Below are positions 36,748-46,189 of a DNA stretch of 64,000 nt, piece after piece. The DNA comes from Rhizobium sp. P38BS-XIX (GTDB lineage: Bacteria > Pseudomonadota > Alphaproteobacteria > Rhizobiales > Rhizobiaceae), in the NCBI RefSeq assembly GCF_012641435.1, contig NZ_JABAIJ010000001.1, positions 1,550,001-1,614,000 of the forward strand, in the 5' to 3' direction. The notes beneath the pieces are model-generated. The model was not told where the DNA came from and searched no databases. It saw only the letters and a program-made list of their open reading frames with translations. A program made the position numbers and the translations under genes. Within the stretch, counting starts at the first letter, position 1. The number at the start of each line of letters is the position of its first letter.

Positions 36748-37575
36748 ATGTCAAGCACGATAGGCCAAACCAGACATCAAGGGATGCTCCAATTGCCGAC
36801 ACCAATTGCAAGCACGCTGCTGAGCGCCGCCGAGGCTGTCGGCATTCGCCATGGCTATTTCACCAGGGCCGGCGGCATTTCGGAAGGCCTCTATCGCGGA
36901 TTGAACGTCGGCCTCGGCTCGAACGACAATCGCGAACACGTGGAAGAAAACCGCCGTCGCGTGGCCGGTTGGTTCGGCCTGCCTGTAGAGCGGCTGGCAA
37001 CCGTGCATCAAATTCACTCGCCTGACGTCGTGACCATCGGCACGAGTTATGATGGCAACCGCCCGCAGGCAGACGCCATGGTTACGGCCACTCCCGGCAT
37101 TGCGCTCGGCGTTCTGGCTGCCGATTGCGGACCGATCCTTTTCGCCGATCCGGAAAACCGGGTGATCGGCGCGGCCCATGCCGGCTGGAAGGGAGCGCTG
37201 ACGGGTGTTCTGGAAAACACGATTACCGCAATGGTGACGCTCGGCGCCCGGCGTGAAGCCATCATCGCGTGCCTTGGCCCATCGATCAGCCAGGCAAGCT
37301 ACGAGGTCGGTCCTGAATTTGTCGAGCGCTTCCTGGCACACGACCCGGCCTATTCCAGATATTTCTTACCTTCGGAACGCGCAGGCCATGCAATGTTCAA
37401 TCTGCCGGCCCTCACTGTCGACCGCCTGCGCAAGGCAGGCGTGACCGCCGAAAGCCTGGATCTTTGCACCTATCCGGATTCCGAGCGCTTTTTCTCCTAC
37501 CGCCGCACGACGCATGCGAAGGAGCCGGATTACGGACGGCAGATCTCGGCCATCGCCATTGGGGAGGTAGCTTGA
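36748..37575 (+). CDS. pgeF: Peptidoglycan-editing factor PgeF (laccase-domain family)
   Basis: Multicopper-oxidase-like Cu/Zn protein; E. coli YfiH/PgeF removes wrongly placed L-Ser from muropeptides by cleaving UDP-MurNAc-L-Ser. The metal-binding His/Cys/His set shows as VHQIHSPDV, LAADCGPILFA and GAAHAGWKGAL. The start is uncertain (36748 or 36784; both ATG, the first gives 275 and the second 263 residues). The start of the M24 gene follows one base after its stop. Cytoplasmic. Confidence 0.93.
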   Translation: MSSTIGQTRHQGMLQLPTPIASTLLSAAEAVGIRHGYFTRAGGISEGLYRGLNVGLGSNDNREHVEENRRRVAGWFGLPVERLATVHQIHSPDVVTIGTSYDGNRPQADAMVTATPGIALGVLAADCGPILFADPENRVIGAAHAGWKGALTGVLENTITAMVTLGARREAIIACLGPSISQASYEVGPEFVERFLAHDPAYSRYFLPSERAGHAMFNLPALTVDRLRKAGVTAESLDLCTYPDSERFFSYRRTTHAKEPDYGRQISAIAIGEVA

Positions 37576-37576
37576 T

Positions 37577-38728
37577 ATGGCCCTGCATTTCGAACGCAGC
37601 GAATTCGATGCCCGCCTGGCGCGACTGCTGGCGAGGATGCAGGAAGAGAAACTCGATGCCATGCTGCTTTTCGCACAGGAAAGCATGTATTGGCTGACGG
37701 GTTACGATACCTTCGGCTACTGCTTCTTCCAGACGCTGGTCGTGAAGGCCGACGGCTCGTTGACGCTGCTGACGCGCTCCGCCGATCTGCGCCAGGCTCA
37801 GCTCACCTCGATCATCACGGATATCCACATCTGGGTCGACCGGCTCAATGTCGATCCGACCCTTGATCTCAAGGAGCTGCTGGCCGATCTCGATCTTCTC
37901 GGCGCGCGCATCGGCGTGGAATATGACACGCACGGCATGACGGGCCGCGTTGCCCGCCTGCTCGATCACCAGCTGGCCAGTTTCGCCCAGGTCGTCGACG
38001 CCTCCTATCTCATAAGCCGTCTGCGTTTGACGAAAAGTGCGGCCGAGATTGCCCGCGTCGAGCGGGCGGCCGCACTTGCGGATGACGCCCTCGATGCCGC
38101 TTTGTCACTGACCAGAGCGGGCGCCGATGAGTCGGACATTCTGGCTGCCATGCAAGGCGCCGTCTTTTCCGGCGGAGGCGACTATCCCGCCAACGAATTT
38201 ATCATCGGCTCTGGAGCAGAGGCCCTGCTCTGCCGTTATAAGGCCGGCCGCCGCAAGCTGGATGCCAACGATCAGCTGACATTGGAATGGGCCGGCGTCG
38301 ATGCGCATTATCATGCCGCGATGATGCGCACGGTCGTTGTCGGCGATCCCAGCCATCGCCATCGCGAACTTTTCAGCGCCTGCCTGGAAACGTTGCAGTC
38401 GATAGAAACAATCCTCAAGCCCGGCCATACCTTCGGCGATGTTTTCGACATGCACGCCAAGATCATGGATGAGCGTGGCCTTGCCCGTCACCGGCTCAAC
38501 GCTTGCGGCTATTCGCTCGGCGCCCGCTTCTCGCCCTCGTGGATGGAGCATGAAATGTTCCATCTCGGCAATCAGCAGGAGATCGAGGAGAACATGTCGC
38601 TCTTCGTGCACATGATCATCATGGACTCCGACAACGGCACCGCGATGACCCTTGGCCAGACATACCTGACCACCTCGCAAGATCCGAAAGCCCTCTCGCG
38701 CCATCCACTCGAATTTCTTAACCGTTAG
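37577..38728 (+). CDS. M24-fold (aminopeptidase P/creatinase-like) protein lacking metal ligands
   Basis: 383 residues: creatinase N-terminal domain (about 1-140) and pita-bread M24 domain (about 155-370). All five canonical metal ligands are replaced: the first Asp by Glu237 (LEWAG), the second by Ala248 (YHAAMMRT), His by Tyr312 (GYSLG), Glu by His345 (FVHMI) and the last Glu by Gln361. Such residues point to a non-metal hydrolase, as creatinase is, or a pseudo-enzyme; DoeA-like ectoine hydrolases, as I recall, also carry altered ligands. Follows pgeF by one base, so cotranscribed. Substrate unknown. Confidence 0.85.
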   Translation: MALHFERSEFDARLARLLARMQEEKLDAMLLFAQESMYWLTGYDTFGYCFFQTLVVKADGSLTLLTRSADLRQAQLTSIITDIHIWVDRLNVDPTLDLKELLADLDLLGARIGVEYDTHGMTGRVARLLDHQLASFAQVVDASYLISRLRLTKSAAEIARVERAAALADDALDAALSLTRAGADESDILAAMQGAVFSGGGDYPANEFIIGSGAEALLCRYKAGRRKLDANDQLTLEWAGVDAHYHAAMMRTVVVGDPSHRHRELFSACLETLQSIETILKPGHTFGDVFDMHAKIMDERGLARHRLNACGYSLGARFSPSWMEHEMFHLGNQQEIEENMSLFVHMIIMDSDNGTAMTLGQTYLTTSQDPKALSRHPLEFLNR

Positions 38729-38782
38729 TGGCGTAAAATAGCGATCCTGAACGGAGAGACCGTCAAGAGAAGGGATCGCGTA

Positions 38783-39664
38783 ATGGGACTGGTCAGGACA
38801 ATATTGACTGTCGCCGGCTTATGCCTCGCACTCTCCGCTTGCAATACGACGGACGCACTAACGCCTCCCGAAACCATCGGCGATGCCGGAGGCTCAAGCC
38901 CTGTTACCCAGCGCGATGTCGAACGCATGGCGTCCGCGCCGCGTCGCCAGAACTATCAGGAGACGCAGGACAGCTACAGCTATCAACGGCAGCCATCCTA
39001 CCAGCAGGGCTACCAGTCGCAGAATTATGGTGGTAGCGGCACGCTGGACGATCAGGCTTCCGCACTCAAATCGGGCGGCGCCAACCCATATGCCTCCCGA
39101 CCGCTCGACGATGCTCGCACGGCCTCTATCGCCTCGGCCAACAATCAGTATTCCGAAGCCGACGAGCAGGCCGAAGCCGACCGTCGACTGTCGGACAACG
39201 CGCCGCCGCAACAGCAGCAGCAACAAGCCTCTGACGATCCGCAGCCGGACCAGCAGCAGGCATCGCTTCCGCCCTCTTCGGCGTCGGCGGCATCCGGCGG
39301 CAACAGCATCCGGTTTTTGCCCATCATCGGCGCGCCGGTGCAGGCAGTCACCCCGCTGTCGCGTCAGCTTGGTGCCGATGCTCGCTCGATGGGGTTGACG
39401 ATCAAGAGCTCCAACGATGCCAGCGCGAGCTATATCCTGAAAGGTTATCTTTCCGCCTTTGAAGACGGACCGCAGATTTCCGTGACCTATGTCTGGGACG
39501 TTCTCGACGGCGCCGGCAATCGCGTGCACCGAATCCAGGGCTCTGAGAGTGCCCCGCTGAAGCGCGGCGATCCATGGACGGCCGTCCCACCATCCGTAAT
39601 GCAGCAAATTGCCACCAAAACGATGTCGGATTTCAACTCCTGGCGCAATTCCAACGGTGGATAG
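38783..39664 (+). CDS. Lipoprotein with Gln-rich linker
   Basis: 293 residues. Lipobox LALSAC gives a mature N-terminal Cys20 in a signal peptide ending AGLCLALSAC. Residues about 60-180 are low complexity (SYSYQRQPSYQQGYQSQ, a run of six Gln, Ser/Ala repeats). A folded C-terminal domain (about 183-285: SIRFLPIIGAPVQAVTPLSRQ, YILKGYLSAFEDGP, QISVTYVWDVLD) resembles a beta-sheet outer-membrane-anchored module. Function unknown. AAGGGA stands before the ATG. Confidence 0.75.
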   Translation: MGLVRTILTVAGLCLALSACNTTDALTPPETIGDAGGSSPVTQRDVERMASAPRRQNYQETQDSYSYQRQPSYQQGYQSQNYGGSGTLDDQASALKSGGANPYASRPLDDARTASIASANNQYSEADEQAEADRRLSDNAPPQQQQQQASDDPQPDQQQASLPPSSASAASGGNSIRFLPIIGAPVQAVTPLSRQLGADARSMGLTIKSSNDASASYILKGYLSAFEDGPQISVTYVWDVLDGAGNRVHRIQGSESAPLKRGDPWTAVPPSVMQQIATKTMSDFNSWRNSNGG

Positions 39665-39769
39665 CCACAAGCTTTGCAGAAATATGAAAGCTAACACGCC
39701 TCTCCCCCTTGCATTCGAGAGCGAGGCGGTTAAAAGCGCGGCTATCAGGTTGGTAATAGGCGGGCCAAG

Positions 39770-40702
<933 letters not shown>

Positions 40703-40737
40703 TACATCGCGCGCGGATGTGATTTTAAGCAGGATGC

Positions 40738-41976
40738 CTATTCAGCGGCTTTCATGCCGGCTGGATGCGTGTGCTTCCACGCCAGCAGGCCTATTCCGAT
40801 CAGTCCGGATATAAACACGGCCGCGCCCGAGCCCATGATCGAAGGACCGATGCCAAAGATGGCAAACAGGCTTGGCGACATCAGATAGGCCAGAAGCAGC
40901 CCGGAAAAGATCGCGCACATCAACAAGCGATAGACTTGCGCCAGACGATGAGGCTCGCTGCGCGACTGCATCAGATGCAGCATGGCCAGGTTTTCGAATG
41001 GCCCGTTGATCGCCGCAAAGCATGCCACAACCATCAACCAGATTCGGTCATGCATCAACGGCAACAGGAAAACGCCGGATCCGAAAATAAGCTTTGCCGC
41101 GATGATCCAGACCACCGGCCGACGCGGCTTGACGCTGCTGAGGATCAGGTTGGTCGTGAGGTTGCCAACGCCATAGGCCGTCATCATCAGGCTGTAGTCG
41201 GTCAGCGGATCGGCACTGGTTTCGCGCAAATGCAGGATCATTCCGAGCAGAATGCCCATCGCCCAGGCGACATTTCCCATCAGATTGGTGAACATGCCGT
41301 AGAGGATTGCCGCATGCCCTCGCGCCGCGCGCCAGCCACCGAGCACGCCGTCGACACCGGCTGCCATTCCGGAAAAATCCCGACGCCTCGGCGCCGAAGG
41401 AAGTTTCGCAATCGCCAGCCAGACGGCAATCGCCGACAGGATGAATGTGGCCGCCGTGACCGAGAAGAACTGCGATTTCGGCAGAAGCCCATTGACGAGC
41501 GCGATCAGGCTGGGACCGAGAATGCGCGCCATGCGTCGGGTTGCATCGAAGAGACCGTTGGTGGCATGACGAACCTCCGGATCGGCGGCGATCATCGGCA
41601 AAGTGGCCTGCAGCGACGGGTCGAATGTCGACGTCAGCAACGCGATGCAGCCCGCAAGCACCATGAGCAACGGCAGGCTCATCAGATGCAGAAGACCCGC
41701 CAGGGACAGCATAAGCAACAATGCGGCGCGCAGCAGATCCGCGCTGATCATCGTCACACTGTGACGCCAGCGATCCGTGACGATGCCACCAAAGAGACTG
41801 CCGAACAGCAGCGCGCCGGATTGCAATGCGGAGACATAGCCCGCATCGCTGCCGATGAAATCCGCAGCGATCCAGACCACCGCGACCATGTAGAATTCGG
41901 AACCTGTCGCCGCCAGCACCTGGCCGACCCAGAGGAGGGAAATCGAGCGCTGACCCAGCGGCTTCAGGACAAACAT
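40738..41976 (-). CDS. MFS transporter, EntS/MFS_3 type
   Basis: 412 residues, about 12 helices. FGSLFGGIVTDRWRHSVTM is the motif A region between helices 2 and 3, and DPSLQATLPMIAADPEVRHATNGL the MFS_3/EntS-type loop after helix 4. EntS exports enterobactin; many relatives export drugs or siderophores. No regulator or siderophore gene is near, so substrate is unknown. Upstream of the two secreted paralogues on the same strand is 25 bp, so it might be read from their promoter. Confidence 0.83.
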   Translation of the reverse strand: MFVLKPLGQRSISLLWVGQVLAATGSEFYMVAVVWIAADFIGSDAGYVSALQSGALLFGSLFGGIVTDRWRHSVTMISADLLRAALLLMLSLAGLLHLMSLPLLMVLAGCIALLTSTFDPSLQATLPMIAADPEVRHATNGLFDATRRMARILGPSLIALVNGLLPKSQFFSVTAATFILSAIAVWLAIAKLPSAPRRRDFSGMAAGVDGVLGGWRAARGHAAILYGMFTNLMGNVAWAMGILLGMILHLRETSADPLTDYSLMMTAYGVGNLTTNLILSSVKPRRPVVWIIAAKLIFGSGVFLLPLMHDRIWLMVVACFAAINGPFENLAMLHLMQSRSEPHRLAQVYRLLMCAIFSGLLLAYLMSPSLFAIFGIGPSIMGSGAAVFISGLIGIGLLAWKHTHPAGMKAAE

Positions 41977-42001
41977 GATCGCATTCTGATTTCGGTGTGA
42001 C

Positions 42002-43462
42002 TTACTTCATGACCTGGCCATTGACCGACACATGACCATCATCCGAAAGGTCGATATCCCAGCGCGAGCGCCCATCGGCATCCGTCTTGGCAAAGCCCTT
42101 GGCCATCATCAGGCCGAAGGAGAGCTGCGAGAGATCGGGCTTGGTCTTGGCTGCCTCCTGGACGGCGGCGATCGTCTTGTCGAGATCACGCGCAAGCACC
42201 GACATCTTCATGGAAACGCGGTCCTTGTCGTTCAGCCAGCCGCGCATCGTGCCGGTCGCCTCGATATCGTAGAGACCTGATACGGCGCTGATCTTCGGGA
42301 AGTTGATCTGCACCGTTCCATCCGGGAACATGGCCCGCTGCAGCTTCGTGTCCATATCCTTGTCGGCATCGGGATTCTTTAAGTCTGCCTGCTGAAAGAC
42401 ATCCATCATCGCGGAGAAATTCAGATTTGGTACCTGAACCTGAAAATCGGCGGAATCGGGAATGAAGGCCATATAATCTTCCGGCACCAAGGCGCTCTCA
42501 AGCGTCAGCTTCGTGGCATTCAAACCGAAATCGGCGCTCATCGCGTTCGCCGGCCCGGCGATCTTGAAGAAGTACCCCAGTTTGTCGAGGCCGCCATTGC
42601 CGAGCGGCATCGTGACCGAGATGCCGTTTATGCCGACCGACTCGTCGAAAGACCCGGCGATTGGCATTGCATCGGTGATCAGGGTCTTGAGCGTCTCGGC
42701 ATCCTTATCGGAAAGCTTCTTCTCATCCTTGTGTTCGGAAGCGAACTGCAGAATGGAATTGACTGCCTTCAGCGGCAGCTTGGTTGCGCCCATGTTGAAG
42801 TCAATCGACGCGACCTTGATTTCACCGAGCGTTGCTCCCTGCGACGAAATCTTGTCGTAAAGCGATTGCAGGCTACCATTCATCTTGATGTCGAGGCGGC
42901 CGGGCTCGCCGCTATCGGCTGACGACAGGGTGTAGCCGATACTATCGATCGTAGCATCGTTCTTCTGGACGTTCTTCTCTTCGTCGGTCGTCGTCGTGTT
43001 GAAGATGATCCCCTTGCCCTTCATATCCATCGAGCGGAGATAATGAAGTGCCGGATCGAACAGGCCTTCGACGGTCGAAGAGTTCAGCGCATAGCGAACC
43101 TCGGTGTCGGGGCCCTTTTCAGGCTTGGAATGCGCAGTGATATCAAATGCATTATTGCCTTCGACCTTCCACAGTCCGTCATCCTGCGGCGTTGCCAGCA
43201 TTTTGAGCGGCTCAAGGCCCTTGATATCGAGATCGTGGACTTTCAGCTTGGCGAGCATCTTCTGAAAGTCGTAGGTGACTTCGTAGTGCGAAGCGACAGG
43301 CTTGACCGAAATCGCACCGCTCTTGGCGAGATCATCCGGCAGGAAATAGGTCAGATTGTTGAGAAGATCCTTGGCACCCTTCTCGTTGACATCAGCAGCC
43401 AGCGCAAAGCCCGACACGCCCGCAGCAAGAACAGCTGCCGCGGCAACCGCTTTAAAACGCAT
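42002..43462 (-). CDS. Large secreted protein of unknown function, tandem paralogue B
   Basis: 486 residues. Signal peptide MRFKAVAAAAVLAAGVSGFALA, then a beta-rich protein with no Cys pairs or known domain that I recognise. It is clearly homologous along its length to the next gene (both start AADxNExGA, both carry MFPxG and FPKISAxSGxYDIE, both end FGLxxAKGFAKTDADGR and xVNGQVMK). GGGGGTG precedes the ATG. Probably periplasmic or outer-membrane associated. Tandem duplication with its neighbour, 108 bp apart. Confidence 0.75.
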   Translation of the reverse strand: MRFKAVAAAAVLAAGVSGFALAADVNEKGAKDLLNNLTYFLPDDLAKSGAISVKPVASHYEVTYDFQKMLAKLKVHDLDIKGLEPLKMLATPQDDGLWKVEGNNAFDITAHSKPEKGPDTEVRYALNSSTVEGLFDPALHYLRSMDMKGKGIIFNTTTTDEEKNVQKNDATIDSIGYTLSSADSGEPGRLDIKMNGSLQSLYDKISSQGATLGEIKVASIDFNMGATKLPLKAVNSILQFASEHKDEKKLSDKDAETLKTLITDAMPIAGSFDESVGINGISVTMPLGNGGLDKLGYFFKIAGPANAMSADFGLNATKLTLESALVPEDYMAFIPDSADFQVQVPNLNFSAMMDVFQQADLKNPDADKDMDTKLQRAMFPDGTVQINFPKISAVSGLYDIEATGTMRGWLNDKDRVSMKMSVLARDLDKTIAAVQEAAKTKPDLSQLSFGLMMAKGFAKTDADGRSRWDIDLSDDGHVSVNGQVMK

Positions 43463-43570
43463 GTTTCACCCCCAAAATGATAGAAAAAGAATTCGAGAAT
43501 CCGAAATGCCGGGTCGGCTTTCGAAGGAAATAGTATCGTGCGCCCGGAGGCTCGCTCGTTTAGCTCCGCG

Positions 43571-45013
43571 TCAGGGCTTCTTCATCACCTGTCCGTTGAC
43601 GGTCAACGTCCGGGCCTCGTCCAATGTAACATCCCATCGCATGCGGCCGTCCGCGTCGGTCTTCGCAAAACCCTTGGCGGCGAGCAGGCCGAAGGAGACG
43701 TTGTTAAGGCGTGGATCCGTCTTGGCCGCGGCTTGAACGGCGGCGACAGTCTTGTCGAAATCGCGCACCAATATTGTCGCCTGCAGCGAATAATCGGAGT
43801 GAGCCTTGGTCGAGCCCTTCAATTTACCAGAAACTTCTATGTCGTAGACGCCCGAAGTAGCGCTGATCTTCGGAAATTCAAGCGTGCCGTATCCACTTGG
43901 AAACATGGTACGTTTAATGACTTCGCCCGAGACCGGCGTGGCCCGCTTTGCCACGGCTTCCAGGGCCGTATCGATGAGGCCGGAAAAATTGATATCCGAC
44001 ATACCGAGCTGCACATCCAGGCTTTCGGGCAGGAACGGCGCATAGGCTGCGGGAACGAGGTCGGCGTCTGGCGTAAAATGATCGGCCCGCAGCTCGAAAT
44101 TGACGTTCGAAGCCTTGGTGAGGCCGTCCATCTTGAAGCTGTAGTCGATGTGTTTGACGCCGACTTTACCCTTGTCCGTCGCCACCATGGCATTTGTCAG
44201 CGCCATCGTCTTGTTGAGCGAACCGAAGCCAGGCAAAGCGCGGTGCACCAGCTGCGCAAATTTCTCGCTGCCGCTTTCCGAGAGCTGTTTGGCCTTAACG
44301 TGCTGGACGAAGAAGCGGAAGAGCGCGCGCAGCTCCTTTTCCGGCAGACTCGTCGCGGACACAGTCGTATCGACGCTATCAGCGGTAAAGGTGACGGGGT
44401 CGCCATGCGGCCGCAAGGTGAATTGTTCGTTCAGACGCTGCAATCTCGTCTGCAGCTGCAGATCGACTTTACCCGCCTCCTTGCTGTCCGTCACCGTATG
44501 AGCGAATGACGCGCTATCGATCGTCGCGTCGATCTTGCGGCCGCTTCGCGGACCGCTGCCGACGCTGGAGAACTTTACGCCGTTGCTCTTGATGTTCATC
44601 GACCGCATCATTTCGATGGTCGGATCGAAGACGCCGTCGAGAGAACTGGACCCGATCGAGTAGCCGATATCCGACGTCGGCGAATGCACGGCGATATCGA
44701 GGCCGTTGTCGCCCGTCAGATGCCACCTGCCCTGGTCAACAGGCTGCGCAAAGAGGGATAGCGGCTTGAAGCCTGTGACGGAAAACACGCTGGAATTGAT
44801 CTTGTCGAAGAATTTCGCGAGATCGTAAGTGATTTCGTACTTGTCGCCGGCCGGCTTGACCGTCACGAAATCGCTGCGGGCAAGGTCACGGGAGAGCGAA
44901 TGCGTGAGCACGCTGCGCAGCTCGTTGGCACCCTGCTCGTTGATGTCGGCGGCCTGGGAGGTACCGGCGAGACCCATGGAAAAAACCGCGGCGGCGATAG
45001 TCCTGGAGCGCAT
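43571..45013 (-). CDS. Large secreted protein of unknown function, tandem paralogue A
   Basis: 480 residues. Signal peptide MRSRTIAAAVFSMGLAGTSQA, mature part like the 42002 gene from end to end, roughly 35-40 percent identical by eye (an estimate). GFAKTDADGRMRWDVTLDEA and TVNGQVMKKP form the C-terminus. AGAGAGG precedes the ATG. Repeated conserved segments suggest a ligand- or polymer-binding shell, possibly of the DUF945-like type, but I do not recognise it. First gene of the pair. Confidence 0.75.
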   Translation of the reverse strand: MRSRTIAAAVFSMGLAGTSQAADINEQGANELRSVLTHSLSRDLARSDFVTVKPAGDKYEITYDLAKFFDKINSSVFSVTGFKPLSLFAQPVDQGRWHLTGDNGLDIAVHSPTSDIGYSIGSSSLDGVFDPTIEMMRSMNIKSNGVKFSSVGSGPRSGRKIDATIDSASFAHTVTDSKEAGKVDLQLQTRLQRLNEQFTLRPHGDPVTFTADSVDTTVSATSLPEKELRALFRFFVQHVKAKQLSESGSEKFAQLVHRALPGFGSLNKTMALTNAMVATDKGKVGVKHIDYSFKMDGLTKASNVNFELRADHFTPDADLVPAAYAPFLPESLDVQLGMSDINFSGLIDTALEAVAKRATPVSGEVIKRTMFPSGYGTLEFPKISATSGVYDIEVSGKLKGSTKAHSDYSLQATILVRDFDKTVAAVQAAAKTDPRLNNVSFGLLAAKGFAKTDADGRMRWDVTLDEARTLTVNGQVMKKP

Positions 45014-45159
45014 GCCCGACCTCTCTTTCTGACCCTGAGCGACTGGATTCGACTGTTGAAGAGGCGAAGCCTATATGTCAAGCCGTTGATAGAAACGGTA
45101 CCGACGGCTCTTACGCAAGAGTTGCAATGACACCACAGCCCTTCGCATTCCGGGGGTGC

Positions 45160-45188
45160 TTGCACCTTCGGCCAGTTTGTACTATACG
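45160..45188 (+). promoter_or_regulatory. rplY promoter
   Basis: TTGCAC (45160-45165), 17-bp spacer, TATACG (45183-45188), giving a leader of about 120 nt to rplY. The 301-bp gap has no gene; the rest shows nothing else I can support. Confidence 0.6.
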
Positions 45189-45314
45189 CCACGCGTCCGC
45201 GTAGACACCCTTGGAGGCAACGCGGATGAGGCAGGGCAAGCCCTCCTCCAGTTCAGCCGATGCGACCTATAGCCGCCCGGATGAACTCTCCAAATAACCT
45301 CGAAAGGAATAGCT

Positions 45315-45932
45315 ATGAGCCACGAAAGCTACGAGCTCAAGGCCGAGGCGCGCGAACGGGTTGGTAAGGGGTCCGCCCGTGAACTTCGCCGCAATGGTCT
45401 GATCCCCGCTGTCATCTATGGTGACAAGCAGGCCCCCATTTCTATCGCTCTCAACACCAATGAGGTGACGAAGCGCATCCACGCCGGCGGCTTCCTGACC
45501 ACGGTCGCTACGATCGACGTCGGCGGCAAGAAGATCAAGGTTCTGCCGAAGGACTACCAGCTCGATCCAGTCCGTGACTTCACGGTTCACGTCGATTTCC
45601 TGCGCGTCTCCGGCAACACCGAAGTCACCGTTGAAATCCCGGTTCACTTCGAAAACCACGAGAAGTCCCCGGGCCTCAAGGCTGGCGGCGTTCTGAACAT
45701 CGTTCGTCACGAAGTCGAAGTTCATTGCCCGGCCGACGCGATCCCGGAATTCTTCACTGTTGACCTGTCTGGTCTGAAGACCGGCGACAGCGTCCACATC
45801 TCTGCTGTCAAGCTGCCGAAGAATGTAAGCCCGGTCATCACCGACCGCGACTTCACGATCGCAACGATCGTTGCTCCGGCTGCCGGCATTGCTGAAGAAG
45901 AAGCTGAAGGCGGCGAAGAAGCCGAAGCTTAA
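45315..45932 (+). CDS. rplY: 50S ribosomal protein L25 (CTC type)
   Basis: Binds 5S rRNA in the large subunit. 205 residues: the N-terminal L25 domain ([30 protein letters not shown]) and the C-terminal TL5/CTC extension, ending in an acidic tail ([13 protein letters not shown]). Longer than the 94-residue enterobacterial protein. In rhizobia rplY is normally followed directly by pth and ychF; here about 3.4 kb (46190-49302 plus gaps) separates rplY from pth. Ends at a good terminator. Confidence 0.96.
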   Translation: MSHESYELKAEARERVGKGSARELRRNGLIPAVIYGDKQAPISIALNTNEVTKRIHAGGFLTTVATIDVGGKKIKVLPKDYQLDPVRDFTVHVDFLRVSGNTEVTVEIPVHFENHEKSPGLKAGGVLNIVRHEVEVHCPADAIPEFFTVDLSGLKTGDSVHISAVKLPKNVSPVITDRDFTIATIVAPAAGIAEEEAEGGEEAEA

Positions 45933-45959
45933 TCGGCATCTTCGACGTAAGTCGTATCA

Positions 45960-45991
45960 AACCCGCCTCCCCCTGGGACGGCGGGTTTTTT
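45960..45991 (+). terminator. Terminator after rplY
   Basis: Stem AACCCGCC (45960-45967) with GGCGGGTT (45980-45987), then a T-run to 45991. Confidence 0.88.
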
Positions 45992-46189
45992 GCTGCCTTC
46001 GTTTCAACGAGCGCATTGAATATTAGATAAAGTAAAAATAACAATTTCTTGAAACAAGACTTTGGTTTATTTCCATTAACCCCAGAGTTTCAGCAACATT
46101 TAACGGATTCATGAAAATCTACCCGAAAGAGTTGTAGGGATCGACACCCCGGGATTTGGCTGGCCTATGACTGGGGAGCAAACGGAACG

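Noticed and set aside
40765..42000. Plus-strand open frame opposite the MFS transporter
   Set aside because: Composition is Arg/Gln-rich as expected for an antisense frame; the MFS protein on the other strand is well supported.
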